The notes under the pieces were generated by a model, which had not been told where the DNA came from, did no database searches, and was given only the letters and a program-made list of their open reading frames with translations. Of a stretch of 56,794 nt of DNA, positions 1 to 8,332 are shown piece after piece; within the stretch, counting starts at the first letter, position 1, and each line of letters starts with the position of its first letter. A program made the position numbers and the translations under genes. The stretch covers positions 1 through 56,794 of the forward strand of contig DAOUKM010000005.1 in assembly GCA_034421295.1 (NCBI GenBank), in the 5' to 3' direction. The stretch is from CAUZIR01 sp034421295. GTDB lineage: Bacteria > Chloroflexota > Dehalococcoidia > Lucifugimonadales > UBA2962.

Positions 1-643
1 AGGAGACGGACTGCTCTCCCGCCTTGGCCCGGGGGAAAACGGGAGCGATCACGACTCGATACCTGGGGCGCGTTCCGATTCGTTCACCTATGACCCCATG
101 TTCCCCGTGCCGACCCGCGGTGGCGGGAACTGCTGCGACCCGCACCTGGTGCCGTGGGGTGCCTATGACCAGCGGGAGATCGAGGCCAGATCAGACGTGC
201 TCGTCTATACCACCGAGCCCCTTGAGCACGATCTCGAGGTGACCGGACCGGTGGTCCTAACGCTGTTTGCCTCGACGGACTGCCGTGACACCGACTTTAC
301 GGCCAAGCTAGTCGACGTGTTCCCTGACGGGCGCGCGATCAACCTGACCGACGGCATCCTGCGCGGTCGATACCGCAATGGGACCGACCGCCAGGACCTT
401 CTGGTGCCGGGCCAGGTATACGAGTTCACCGTGGACCTGTGGGTGACCAGCAACGTGTTTCGGGCGGGTCACCGCATCCGACTCGAAGTTTCCAGCTCAA
501 ACTTCCCGCGCTTTGACCGAAACCCGAACACGGGAAATCCGTTCGGCCTCGACGCGGAGCTAAGGACCGCGCACCAGACCGTCTACCACGACGGCGCACG
601 CCCGTCCCGGCTCATCCTTCCGCTGATCCCGCCAGGTCCCTAG
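1..643 (+). CDS. CocE/NonD family hydrolase, C-terminal part (5' end outside window)
   Basis: The reading frame is open from base 2 and ends at TAG 641-643, so the gene starts upstream of the window. About 213 residues are visible. They contain the link YDPMFPVPTRGGG followed by a jelly-roll domain with the pattern TGPVVLTLFAS, DTDFTAKLVDVFPDG and the late motif AGHRIRLEVSSSNFP. This is the C-terminal X-Pro dipeptidyl-peptidase-like domain of CocE/NonD serine hydrolases, which cleave acyl, ester or peptide bonds. The catalytic alpha/beta-hydrolase domain lies outside, so the substrate cannot be inferred. The stop overlaps the stop of the convergent kelch gene within a CTAG. Confidence 0.85.
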   Translation, partial: GDGLLSRLGPGENGSDHDSIPGARSDSFTYDPMFPVPTRGGGNCCDPHLVPWGAYDQREIEARSDVLVYTTEPLEHDLEVTGPVVLTLFASTDCRDTDFTAKLVDVFPDGRAINLTDGILRGRYRNGTDRQDLLVPGQVYEFTVDLWVTSNVFRAGHRIRLEVSSSNFPRFDRNPNTGNPFGLDAELRTAHQTVYHDGARPSRLILPLIPPGP

Positions 644-1842
644 GGGTTGTATATCTCCGGCAGGTTGCTGAGCTCGCGTCGGTCGCCGTCCTGTGCCTGA
701 CCGCCCACCATCATCACCCGGCCGTCGGCCATGGTGGTTGCGGTGTGCTGGTGGCGACCCTGAATCATCGTGGGGCCGTCGGTCCACTGCCCGGTGGCGG
801 GATCGTATATCTCGGACAGGGCTATCGAGCTGACCCCGCCCGCGATGAGCACGCGGCCATCGGGGAGCAGGCTGGCGGTGTGATCGGTGCGACCCTCCGT
901 CAGTCCGGCGGCGGCGGTCCACGTGTCAGCCTCCGGATCGTAGATCTCGGCTGTTGCGAGCCGGCCCCGGCCGCCCACCACGAGCACCGTTCCGTCGTTC
1001 AGGAGCGTGGCGGAATGGGAGGCGCGTTCCTCGCTCATGGGTGCCGCCGCCGACCATTCCCCGGTCCCCGGGTCCCAGATCTCGACGCTGGCAATGTACG
1101 GGCCCTCGTCCTTGCCGCCTCCTGCGGCGAGCACGCGGCCGTCCGGGAGCTCGGTCAGCGTAAACCGCGCGCGTCCCTCGGCCATGTCGCCGGTGGCCTC
1201 GATCTCCCCGGTGGAAGGATCGTAGATGTCCACCTCCTCCTGGAAACCGATGTCGCTTCCCGAGGCGATCATGACGCGACCGTCACTGAGCAGCAGGCAC
1301 GAGTGCTTCCACCTGCCCTTGGACATCTTAGGTCCCTTCGTCCACTCGCCGGTCGACGGATCGAGGATCTCGGTGGTTTTGAGCGCCTCCCTGCGTTCGT
1401 CCGCGCCCCCGAATATCATCGCCCGGCCGTCGCCGAGGGCGACCCCGCAGAACACCTCGCGCTTGGCGGACATCTCGCCCACCGCGGTCCACTCGCCCGT
1501 CGCCGGATCGTAGAGCTCAGCCCTCTCCAGCCTGGGGGGGCGGATCGTCGCACCGCGCCCGCGGCCGCCGGCGGTGAGAACGCGGCCATCACCGAGAAGA
1601 ATGGTGACGTGGTCCATGCGGGCGTCGGTCATGCGGCCGGCCTCGGTGAACGAGCCTACGGAAGCTGAGGGCTCGGGCTCTTCGGCGGCCTCGGCGGGGG
1701 AATCATCACCGGAGGGCGCCGCTGCGGCCTCCTCCGCCGGGGCGGCTGGTGCGGCGGGCTCATCCCCGGCGCAGCTAACCAGCAACGCGGCGAGCCCAAG
1801 GATTGCGGCCAGGATAAATAGACGCCTCACGATAGCCTCCAT
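640..1842 (-). CDS. Kelch-repeat lipoprotein
   Basis: The protein has 400 residues. I chose ATG 1842 because it begins a lipoprotein signal peptide: two arginines, a hydrophobic stretch and the lipobox L-V-S-C at residues 21-24. An Ala/Pro/Glu-rich linker to about residue 60 probably spans from the membrane to a folded domain. The rest consists of about six kelch-like blades, each with a DGRVL.AGG core, a downstream YDPATGEW-type motif and an R.H or R.F step. This predicts a beta-propeller anchored on the outer face of the membrane. The ligand is unknown. It lies 28 bases downstream of a GNAT gene on the same strand and probably shares its transcript. Its stop overlaps that of the CocE-like gene by four bases. 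Confidence 0.8.
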   Translation of the reverse strand: MEAIVRRLFILAAILGLAALLVSCAGDEPAAPAAPAEEAAAAPSGDDSPAEAAEEPEPSASVGSFTEAGRMTDARMDHVTILLGDGRVLTAGGRGRGATIRPPRLERAELYDPATGEWTAVGEMSAKREVFCGVALGDGRAMIFGGADERREALKTTEILDPSTGEWTKGPKMSKGRWKHSCLLLSDGRVMIASGSDIGFQEEVDIYDPSTGEIEATGDMAEGRARFTLTELPDGRVLAAGGGKDEGPYIASVEIWDPGTGEWSAAAPMSEERASHSATLLNDGTVLVVGGRGRLATAEIYDPEADTWTAAAGLTEGRTDHTASLLPDGRVLIAGGVSSIALSEIYDPATGQWTDGPTMIQGRHQHTATTMADGRVMMVGGQAQDGDRRELSNLPEIYNP

Positions 1843-1870
1843 CTCGCCCCAAAAGCGCTTCCCCCTGGAC

Positions 1871-2389
1871 CTATCCGCGCCGCCACTCGCTGGCGAGCAC
1901 CGCATAGATTACAAGATCGACGTAGCGTCCGTTAAGGAGCATGTCCTGTCGCGCCGTACCCTCAAGCCTAAAGCCGAGCCGCTCGGCGATCGCCCGGCTG
2001 GAGACGTTGTCGACCCCGCACCTGATCTCAACACGGTTAAGCTCAAGGTCATGGATCGCAAAATCGACCAGCGCCCGAGCGCCGGCGGTCATCACTCCCC
2101 TGCCCCGCGCGCGTTCGGCTAGCCAGTAGCCTATCGATGTACGGCGGTTCGCCCAGTCGACGCTATGCAGGCCGACCATGCCGACGAAGCCGGAGTCCGT
2201 CCAGATGCCCAGCTGCACTGCGACCCCGCTGTCCTGCTCCTCCATCGACCTGCGTATGAAGTCCCGGATATCTGGCAGGCCCTTCACCCCATCCACCCAG
2301 GGCAGCCACCGGGCCAGCGAGTCCCGACTGTCCACTACGGCCGCATAGATCTCCTCACCGTGATAGAGCCTGACTGCCCGAAGCACCAT
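1871..2389 (-). CDS. GNAT N-acetyltransferase, RimJ/RimL type
   Basis: This 172-residue GNAT acetyltransferase has the acetyl-CoA pyrophosphate loop R-A-R-G-R-G at about residues 93-98. A late N-V-S-S-R-A-I-A-E-R-L-G-F segment (about 128-140) is typical of the RimJ/RimL subgroup that acetylates protein N-termini or small amines. Start ATG 2389 is preceded by TAGGAG five bases upstream. An in-frame start farther upstream (2446) lacks such a site and adds residues not typical of the family. The enzyme is cytosolic. Substrate specificity cannot be read from sequence. Confidence 0.82.
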   Translation of the reverse strand: MVLRAVRLYHGEEIYAAVVDSRDSLARWLPWVDGVKGLPDIRDFIRRSMEEQDSGVAVQLGIWTDSGFVGMVGLHSVDWANRRTSIGYWLAERARGRGVMTAGARALVDFAIHDLELNRVEIRCGVDNVSSRAIAERLGFRLEGTARQDMLLNGRYVDLVIYAVLASEWRRG

Positions 2390-2529
2390 TCCGTCTCCTA
2401 CGTCCAGTCGTTTGAGCTCAGAGATCTTTCGGCTTCCGCAAGACACAGTTTTGCTAGGATACGCTCCAGCTTCGGAAAGCAGAGTTCAGGGGGGACCGAG
2501 CGAGTCGGTTGCGCCCGAGCAGAGGACTT

Positions 2530-3438
2530 GTGAGCGAGCAACTTCATGTCGTTCTGGGGGGCAGCGGATCGGTCGGCAGAGCCCTCGTGGAAGAGCTACT
2601 CAAGCGCGACCGGCGCGTGCGTGCGGTCACCAGATCGCAGTTCCACGACCCTCCCGAGGGCATTGAGATGGTCATCGCCGACGTGTCGGTCTCGGCTGGC
2701 GCGACCGTCGCCTGCGCCGGGGCTTCGGTGGTCTACAACTGCGTATTCCCACCGACCAACCACGCGGTGACGTCCGCCTGCGCGAGCGCGGACGCAAAGC
2801 TGGTCCTGGCCGACAGCCTGGCAATGTACGAGTGCTCGTCGGGGCCCATGTCCGAGAGGACCCGCTACGAGTTTTCAGACCGAGAGTCCGGGCGCACGAG
2901 AGCCGAGCTTGAGCAGCGGCTGATGACCACCCATCGAAAGGGGGAGGTCCGCGCGGCGATCGGCAGGTCGTCGGATGTGTTCGGCCCCTGGGTGATCGTT
3001 TCTGTGATGGGCTCTACGGTGTTTCGGGCGGCACTGGAGGGGCGACCGGCCACCGTTCTGGGAGACCCCGACATGCCCCACACCTATACGTTCAGCAGGG
3101 ACTTCGCCCGCGCGCTAGCGACTCTCGGGGATAGCGATGAAGCGGACGGGAAGGCCTGGCACGTTCCCAGTGCCGAGACGATCACGACCAGGGAGTTTTT
3201 GTCGATGGCCTACGGGGAGGCGGGCCACGACCTGAGGTTGAGGGCGCTGGGCCCGACCTCCCTTCGGCTCATGGGGATCCTGAGCGGGCAGGTTCGTCGG
3301 GCCCGTCGGGAGAAGCTGTACCAGTTCCAGAGTCCGTTCATATCGGACCATTCGATGTACGAAGCCACGTTCGGGGCCACAACGACACCGCACGCGGCGG
3401 CCATCAGCGAGACCCTGGAGTGGTTCCGCAGCTACTAG
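2530..3438 (+). CDS. NAD(P)-binding epimerase/dehydratase-like protein (atypical extended SDR)
   Basis: The protein has 302 residues with a Rossmann fold. The nucleotide-binding motif G-G-S-G-S-V-G is at residues 10-16, followed by E-E-L-L-K-R-D as in extended short-chain dehydrogenases. GTG 2530 is preferred over the upstream TTG 2509 because AGAGG lies just before it and the Rossmann strand begins immediately. The canonical catalytic YxxxK is not apparent: the equivalent region reads RYEFSDRESGRTRAE. It may therefore be an atypical reductase or a binding protein rather than a sugar epimerase. It stands 39 bases before an LLM oxidoreductase on the same strand, so co-transcription is likely. 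Substrate unknown. Confidence 0.75.
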   Translation: MSEQLHVVLGGSGSVGRALVEELLKRDRRVRAVTRSQFHDPPEGIEMVIADVSVSAGATVACAGASVVYNCVFPPTNHAVTSACASADAKLVLADSLAMYECSSGPMSERTRYEFSDRESGRTRAELEQRLMTTHRKGEVRAAIGRSSDVFGPWVIVSVMGSTVFRAALEGRPATVLGDPDMPHTYTFSRDFARALATLGDSDEADGKAWHVPSAETITTREFLSMAYGEAGHDLRLRALGPTSLRLMGILSGQVRRARREKLYQFQSPFISDHSMYEATFGATTTPHAAAISETLEWFRSY

Positions 3439-3477
3439 GGATAACGAGTCACCCGGTCAGGGTGGATTGGAGAAAAC

Positions 3478-4446
3478 ATGCAGTACGCTTTCGGTGCGCT
3501 GGCCCAGGGGGTCTTTGCGAACCCGGAGAACCTGTCCCTCCTTGCTACGACGGGAGAGAAGCTGGGGTTCGAGGTGATGTGGGTGAACGACCACGTCGTG
3601 ATGCCCCTTTCCATAGATTCTCAATATCCCTATACGGACACGGGCCAGTTCAACGAATTCGGGGACACGGGCGAATACCTGGAGCAGCTGACCGTGCTCA
3701 GCTTCCTCGCAGCCAGGACGTCGACCGTAAAGCTGCTCACCTCGGTGATGGTCGTACCCTACCGCGACCCCGTGCACACCGCGAAGATACTGGCGACCGC
3801 GGACGTCCTGTCCGAAGGCCGCGTGATAGTGGGCTGCGGGGCCGGCTGGATGCGCGAGGAGTTCGAGGCGCTGGGCAGGCCGCCGTACGAGAAGAGGGGC
3901 TCGGTGACCGAGGAGTACATACGCATCTTTAAGAACCTGTGGACGGAGGATCAGCCCTCCTATGCCGGACGATTTGCGTCCTACTCGGATATCGCATTCG
4001 AGCCCAAGCCGCTCCAGAGCCCTCACCCTCCAATCTGGGTGGGCGGCGAGAGCCTTCCCGCACTGCGCAGGACGGCGAGGGTCGGCGACGCCTGGTTCCC
4101 CATAATCGACAACCCCCGCAATCCGCTCGATACCGCAGAACGTTTCGCAGGCGGGGTGGCCCAGATGAGGCATGTCGCAGAGGGCGAGGGGCGCGACCCG
4201 GACACGATCGATGTGGCATTCGCGATCAACATCTACGACGACTCAAGGGAGCACGTGGGAAGGGACGGCGGAAGGCGGGTGTTCACCGGCAATGCAGAGC
4301 AGATCGCATCCGACATCCGGGCCTACAGGGCAAATGGGGTAAAGTGCGTGATGTTCGGCTTCGAGGTCGACAGGGCCTCCCCGAACGCCACCCTCGAGCA
4401 GATGCAGCGGTTCACCGAGAATGTCCGGCCCCTGGTGGGAGAATAG
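3478..4446 (+). CDS. LLM class oxidoreductase, TIGR03619-type
   Basis: This 322-residue (beta/alpha)8 luciferase-like protein carries GEKLGFEVMWVNDHVV near the N-terminus, L-L-T-S-V-M-V-V-P-Y-R (about 85-95), GCGAGWMREEFEALG (about 120-134) and PHPPIWVGGES. These are hallmarks of the F420- or FMN-dependent LLM subfamily annotated as TIGR03619. Such enzymes use reduced flavin or F420H2 to oxidise or reduce small organic molecules. The start ATG has GGAG at the usual distance. It is clearly paralogous to the gene at 5625-6677, with an aldo/keto reductase between them, which suggests local duplication and a shared pathway. Cofactor choice cannot be decided from sequence. Confidence 0.87.
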   Translation: MQYAFGALAQGVFANPENLSLLATTGEKLGFEVMWVNDHVVMPLSIDSQYPYTDTGQFNEFGDTGEYLEQLTVLSFLAARTSTVKLLTSVMVVPYRDPVHTAKILATADVLSEGRVIVGCGAGWMREEFEALGRPPYEKRGSVTEEYIRIFKNLWTEDQPSYAGRFASYSDIAFEPKPLQSPHPPIWVGGESLPALRRTARVGDAWFPIIDNPRNPLDTAERFAGGVAQMRHVAEGEGRDPDTIDVAFAINIYDDSREHVGRDGGRRVFTGNAEQIASDIRAYRANGVKCVMFGFEVDRASPNATLEQMQRFTENVRPLVGE

Positions 4447-4519
4447 TGGCCGCGGGCTGATCCCCGGGGGGACCGCGCACGTTGGGCAAACAACTAACAG
4501 GAAATATAGGGGGGACAGA

Positions 4520-5569
4520 TTGAGGTATCGGAATTTTGGCAAATCGGATCTGCGCGTTTCTGCGCTGGGCTTCGGCGGCTGGCCGATGGGAGGTACCCAG
4601 TACGGCACCACCGATGACTCGGAGACCGTACGCGCCGTGGAGCGGGCGGTAGAACTGGGGATCACGTGCTTTGACAACGCGGCCGGATACGGCCTCGGGC
4701 GCTCTGAGGAGTTGATGGGAAGGGCCCTGGCTCCTCACCGCCAGGATGTAGTCATCGTCACAAAATGCGGGCTGAGCTGGGACCCGGTCGATAAGATGCT
4801 GTATCGCGACGGCAGCCGGGAGGCCGTCGTGACCGGATGCGAGGAGAGCCTGCGCAGGCTGGGCACGGACTATATCGACCTGATGCTGGTTCACTGGCCC
4901 GATCCGGAGACGCCGTTCTCAGAGACCATGGAGGCCCTCTCCGATCTGCGAGACCAGGGCAAGATCCGCTTCGCGGGCGTGTCCAACTTCATGCCGGCGA
5001 TGATGAGCGAATGCCTGAACCACCTTGACATCGTTGCTGACCAGGCCGGCTACTCGATATTCGAGCGGCGCATAGAGCGCGACGTGCTCGAGTTTTGCAG
5101 GGACAACGGCATCGGCCTGATGGCCTACGGTTCCCTGGCGCACGGGCTGCTGACCGGGACGATGACAGAGGAGACGGTCTTCCAGGACTGGGATTGGCGA
5201 GCCTCCCAGAACGCGTTCGGGCTGCCACTGTTCACGGCCGGCTACTTCGAAGACAACGTTCGGACCGCGCGGCGGCTGGCCGAGATCGCGGCCGGGGCGG
5301 ACATGACGCTCCCGGACCTTGCGGTGGGCTGGGTGCTGAGCCGGCCGGAGGTGACGACGGCGCTGGTGGGATTTCGCACGCCGGCCGAAGTTGAGTCGGC
5401 GGCGCGGTCGGCTAACGACGACCTTCCCGGCGACATCCTGGATCAGGTGAACGCGATCTCCGACGAGGCGCACCAGCGCAACGTCTCGGGCGAGGAGATC
5501 GCTCCCAAGGTGGGGACATGGAACCCCTGGGACCCCAACCCGAAGAAGTTCGGCACGACCAGCCGGTAG
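4520..5569 (+). CDS. Aldo/keto reductase
   Basis: The protein has 349 residues and an AKR TIM barrel. The catalytic tetrad is visible: D52 and Y57 in DNAAGYG, K82 in VIVTKCGL, and H125 in MLVHWPD. A C-terminal PEVTTALVGFRTPAEVE segment binds the NADP phosphate in this family. It reduces aldehydes or ketones with NAD(P)H. I placed the start at TTG 4520 because an AGGGGGG ribosome site lies five bases upstream and the family N-terminus (R-Y-R-x-F-G-K-S) begins there. The long upstream extension overlaps the previous gene. It sits between two LLM paralogues on one strand and probably handles a carbonyl intermediate of the same pathway. Confidence 0.88.
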   Translation: MRYRNFGKSDLRVSALGFGGWPMGGTQYGTTDDSETVRAVERAVELGITCFDNAAGYGLGRSEELMGRALAPHRQDVVIVTKCGLSWDPVDKMLYRDGSREAVVTGCEESLRRLGTDYIDLMLVHWPDPETPFSETMEALSDLRDQGKIRFAGVSNFMPAMMSECLNHLDIVADQAGYSIFERRIERDVLEFCRDNGIGLMAYGSLAHGLLTGTMTEETVFQDWDWRASQNAFGLPLFTAGYFEDNVRTARRLAEIAAGADMTLPDLAVGWVLSRPEVTTALVGFRTPAEVESAARSANDDLPGDILDQVNAISDEAHQRNVSGEEIAPKVGTWNPWDPNPKKFGTTSR

Positions 5570-5624
5570 GGGCCGGGAGGGTCGGCGCTCCCGGGCGACC
5601 GGACATACCCGGGACGGAACGAAG

Positions 5625-6677
5625 ATGAAATTCGGATTCCCCCTGCCGACGCGCGGTCCACTGGCCGGACCGGAGCCCATGGGACTGATCGCGCGCCGGG
5701 GAGAGAAGCTCGGCTTCGAGTTCGTGTCCGTCAGCGATCACGTGGTCATACCGAGGTCGATCAGGTCGGACTATCCTTACAACGACAGGGGACGGTACCC
5801 GGGGACGCTGTTCGGCTCGACTGACGTCGAGTACCTTGACCAGCTCACGGTGATGGCGTTCGTCGCCTCCCGCACCCGGACCATCAGGCTGCTTACCTCG
5901 GTCATGGTGGTGCCGTACCGTCCCGCCGTGCACACGGCGAAAGCCCTGGCCTCTATAGACGTCCTGTCAGGGGGCCGGCTGACGCTGGGAGCCGGGGCGG
6001 GGTGGATGAGGGAGGAGTTCGAGGCGCTCGGCGCACCTTCGTTCGAGCGGCGCGGGGCTGTTACCGACGAATACATCCGCGCATTCGTCGAGCTCTGGAC
6101 CAAGGACCATCCCGAGTTCGCCGGAAAGTGGGTCAGGTTCTCAGGCATCTCCTTTAAGCCCAGGCCGGTCCAGAGGCCGCACCCACCCATCTGGATGGGC
6201 GGTGAGAGCGGTCCCGCCCTGCGCCGCACCGCGAGGCTGGCAGACGGCTGGTATCCGTTCGCCCATCACAGGCCTCCGGCGATCGGATCGGTCGAGGGTC
6301 TAAGCAAGTCGCTCTCGCGCCTGCACGAGCTCATGGAGGCCGAGGGGCGCGACCCGGATGGCATGGACGTGATCCTGGACGCCGAGATGATGTTCGACCC
6401 GGGCCGGGAGGTGGCGACGGCCGACGGCTCGCGTCAGATGTTCACCGGCAGCGCCGATGCCGTAGCCTCGGATATCGGCCGATTCGAGGAGGCCGGAGTG
6501 GGGCAGATACAGGTGCTCTTCAGGGGAGAGTCCGTATCGGAGGTCACGGAGGGCATGGAGCGCTTCTGTGAAGAGCAGATGGCCGGCGGGAGGTCCCGGC
6601 CCGATACCGCAAGTCGTAGTAACCTTGGCCACAGCCCGGCGGTGCGTGCGTCGGACGATCAGGGCCGCAGCCCTTAG
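5625..6677 (+). CDS. LLM class oxidoreductase, TIGR03619-type (second copy)
   Basis: A second 350-residue LLM enzyme, strongly similar to the product of 3478-4446 throughout the barrel: GEKLGFEFVSVSDHVV, LLTSVMVVPYR, GAGAGWMREEFEALG and PHPPIWMGGES. The last 30 or so residues (RSRPDTASRSNLGH onward) are low in similarity and extend past the usual family end. The stop could have shifted by mutation, or the tail may be a real extension. It starts 55 bases after the aldo/keto reductase and ends 20 bases before the deacylase, so this looks like one transcription unit. Reaction and substrate are unknown. Confidence 0.86.
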   Translation: MKFGFPLPTRGPLAGPEPMGLIARRGEKLGFEFVSVSDHVVIPRSIRSDYPYNDRGRYPGTLFGSTDVEYLDQLTVMAFVASRTRTIRLLTSVMVVPYRPAVHTAKALASIDVLSGGRLTLGAGAGWMREEFEALGAPSFERRGAVTDEYIRAFVELWTKDHPEFAGKWVRFSGISFKPRPVQRPHPPIWMGGESGPALRRTARLADGWYPFAHHRPPAIGSVEGLSKSLSRLHELMEAEGRDPDGMDVILDAEMMFDPGREVATADGSRQMFTGSADAVASDIGRFEEAGVGQIQVLFRGESVSEVTEGMERFCEEQMAGGRSRPDTASRSNLGHSPAVRASDDQGRSP

Positions 6678-6697
6678 CGAGGAGGGAACCGAGACCC

Positions 6698-8293
6698 ATG
6701 CTAGACCTTTTGATCGAGAATGGAATGATCGTGGACGGTACCGGCAGCGCGGGCTTTTTCGGCGCCATAGGCGTCAAGGACAACACAGTCTCGGTGCTGC
6801 GCGGCGACGTGTCGCAGGTGGCTGCGAGCAAGAGGATCGATGCGACCGGGCGAGTGGTCAGCCCCGGCTTCATCGACGTTCACGCGCACTCCGCCCTGAT
6901 GATCCTGGCGGACCCTGACCACCTGCCCAAGGTGCACCAGGGGATAACCACCGAGCTGCTGGGGATAGACGGCAACTCCTATGCCCCGTTCGCAGACCTC
7001 GAGGACCTTAAGCGCATGATCCAGATCAACTCCGGCCTCGAGGGATCGCCCGACCTGCCGGGCTACTGGTCGACCATACCCGAATACCTGGACATGTACG
7101 ACCGCAAGGTCTCGGTGAACGTGGCCTACATCGTGGGCAACTCGCCCCTGCGCGTCGGCGCGATGGGCTGGGGGAACCGCAGACCGAGCGCCGGGGAGAT
7201 GGACCGCCAGAAGGGCCTGCTCAGAGAGAGCATGGAGGAGGGCGCTTTCGGCATGTCGACCGGCCTTGACTACCCGCCGGGCAGCTACGCCGACACAGAC
7301 GAGCTGGTCGAGCTCTCAGAGATCGTCGCCGAGATGGGCGGGTTCTATCACACGCATGAGCGTTTCCCGCTCGGCGACGGCTACCTGGATCCGAAACGGG
7401 AGGCTCTGGAGATCGGCCGGCGCAGCGGTTCCCCGGTCCACATCACGCATCTGCTGCCTGCCGGACAGGGCGACTTCAAGGGTGGTCGACCGATCTTGGA
7501 CCTTGTCGAGAACGCCAGGTACAAGGAGGGAATGGATGTCACGTTCGACTGCTTTCCCTACTCGCACGGGGGCACCCGGCTGATCTACTTTTTGCCCCAG
7601 TGGGCCGCCGACGGGGGGCCGGAGAAGATAATGGAGGCACTGCGCGATCCGGAGACGCGGGCGCTGATGAAGCGAGAGATGCACTCCGGGTTTGCAAGGC
7701 ATCGTGGCGGCTGGGATTCGCTGATGATCACCTACTTCAAAAAGCCGCACAACCAGCGCTTCGAGGGCAAGACGCTCACCGAGGCCGGTGAGATGATGGG
7801 AACCGATCCGATAGAGGCGCTTTTCGATCTGTGCCTGGACGAGGACCTGCAGGTCTCCTTCCACGCAGAGGCAATTGACGCCGAGACACTGCCTCAGTTC
7901 GTGCAGCACCCGCTTCAGATGATCGGGAGCGACGCCCTGCTTCTGGGGGACTACCCTCCGGCCATGGCCTACGGGACGTTCCCCGTCATCATCGCCAAGT
8001 ACGTCCGCCAGGAGGGCCGCATCTCCCTGCCCGAGGCGATCCGCAAGATGAGCTCATATGCGGCCCAAAGGCTGGACATCCCCGACCGGGGCCTGCTGCG
8101 TGACGGCTTCAGGGCGGATATCGTGGTATTCGACTACGAGGGCATATCGGCCCCTGCGACTCGCTTCGATCCGAAGCAGTTCTCCCTTGGAGTCGACTAC
8201 GTGATCGTCAACGGGGAGGTCGTCGTCGACCACGGCAAGCACACGGGCGCCCACCCCGGACGGGCGCTTAAGAGGGGCAAGGCGAGCCCGTAG
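6698..8293 (+). CDS. N-acyl-D-amino-acid deacylase family amidohydrolase
   Basis: This 531-residue amidohydrolase has a metal site H-A-H at residues 62-64, the Q-G-I-T-T-E strand, ITHLLPAGQGD (metal His) and the late GSDALLLGDYPPAMAYGTFP block. The C-terminus shows L-R-D-G-F-R-A-D-I-V-V-F-D and V-I-V-N-G-E-V-V, which close the beta-sandwich. This matches D-aminoacylase/dihydroorotase-like enzymes that release D-amino acids from N-acyl derivatives. In characterised D-aminoacylases a Cys in G-N-C-G bridges the metals. Here the aligned position is Asp91 in G-I-D-G, so metal use or substrate may differ. It is the last gene of the + strand catabolic run. Confidence 0.82.
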   Translation: MLDLLIENGMIVDGTGSAGFFGAIGVKDNTVSVLRGDVSQVAASKRIDATGRVVSPGFIDVHAHSALMILADPDHLPKVHQGITTELLGIDGNSYAPFADLEDLKRMIQINSGLEGSPDLPGYWSTIPEYLDMYDRKVSVNVAYIVGNSPLRVGAMGWGNRRPSAGEMDRQKGLLRESMEEGAFGMSTGLDYPPGSYADTDELVELSEIVAEMGGFYHTHERFPLGDGYLDPKREALEIGRRSGSPVHITHLLPAGQGDFKGGRPILDLVENARYKEGMDVTFDCFPYSHGGTRLIYFLPQWAADGGPEKIMEALRDPETRALMKREMHSGFARHRGGWDSLMITYFKKPHNQRFEGKTLTEAGEMMGTDPIEALFDLCLDEDLQVSFHAEAIDAETLPQFVQHPLQMIGSDALLLGDYPPAMAYGTFPVIIAKYVRQEGRISLPEAIRKMSSYAAQRLDIPDRGLLRDGFRADIVVFDYEGISAPATRFDPKQFSLGVDYVIVNGEVVVDHGKHTGAHPGRALKRGKASP

Positions 8294-8308
8294 CAGCCAC
8301 CCGCTCCA

Positions 8309-8332
8309 GGCCTGCCTAGGCCGTCTTCGGCC
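8309..8332. terminator. Overlapping GC hairpins between convergent genes
   Basis: Two short hairpins overlap here: GGCCT-GCCT-AGGCC (8309-8322) and GGCCG-TCTT-CGGCC (8319-8332). They lie between the convergent deacylase and LLM genes and partly inside the end of the LLM gene. There is no T-tract, so this is a possible bidirectional terminator rather than a classical one. Confidence 0.4.

Noticed and set aside
745..1668. 307-codon frame opposite the kelch gene
   Set aside because: Antisense shadow; the minus strand encodes a clear lipoprotein with repeated kelch motifs.
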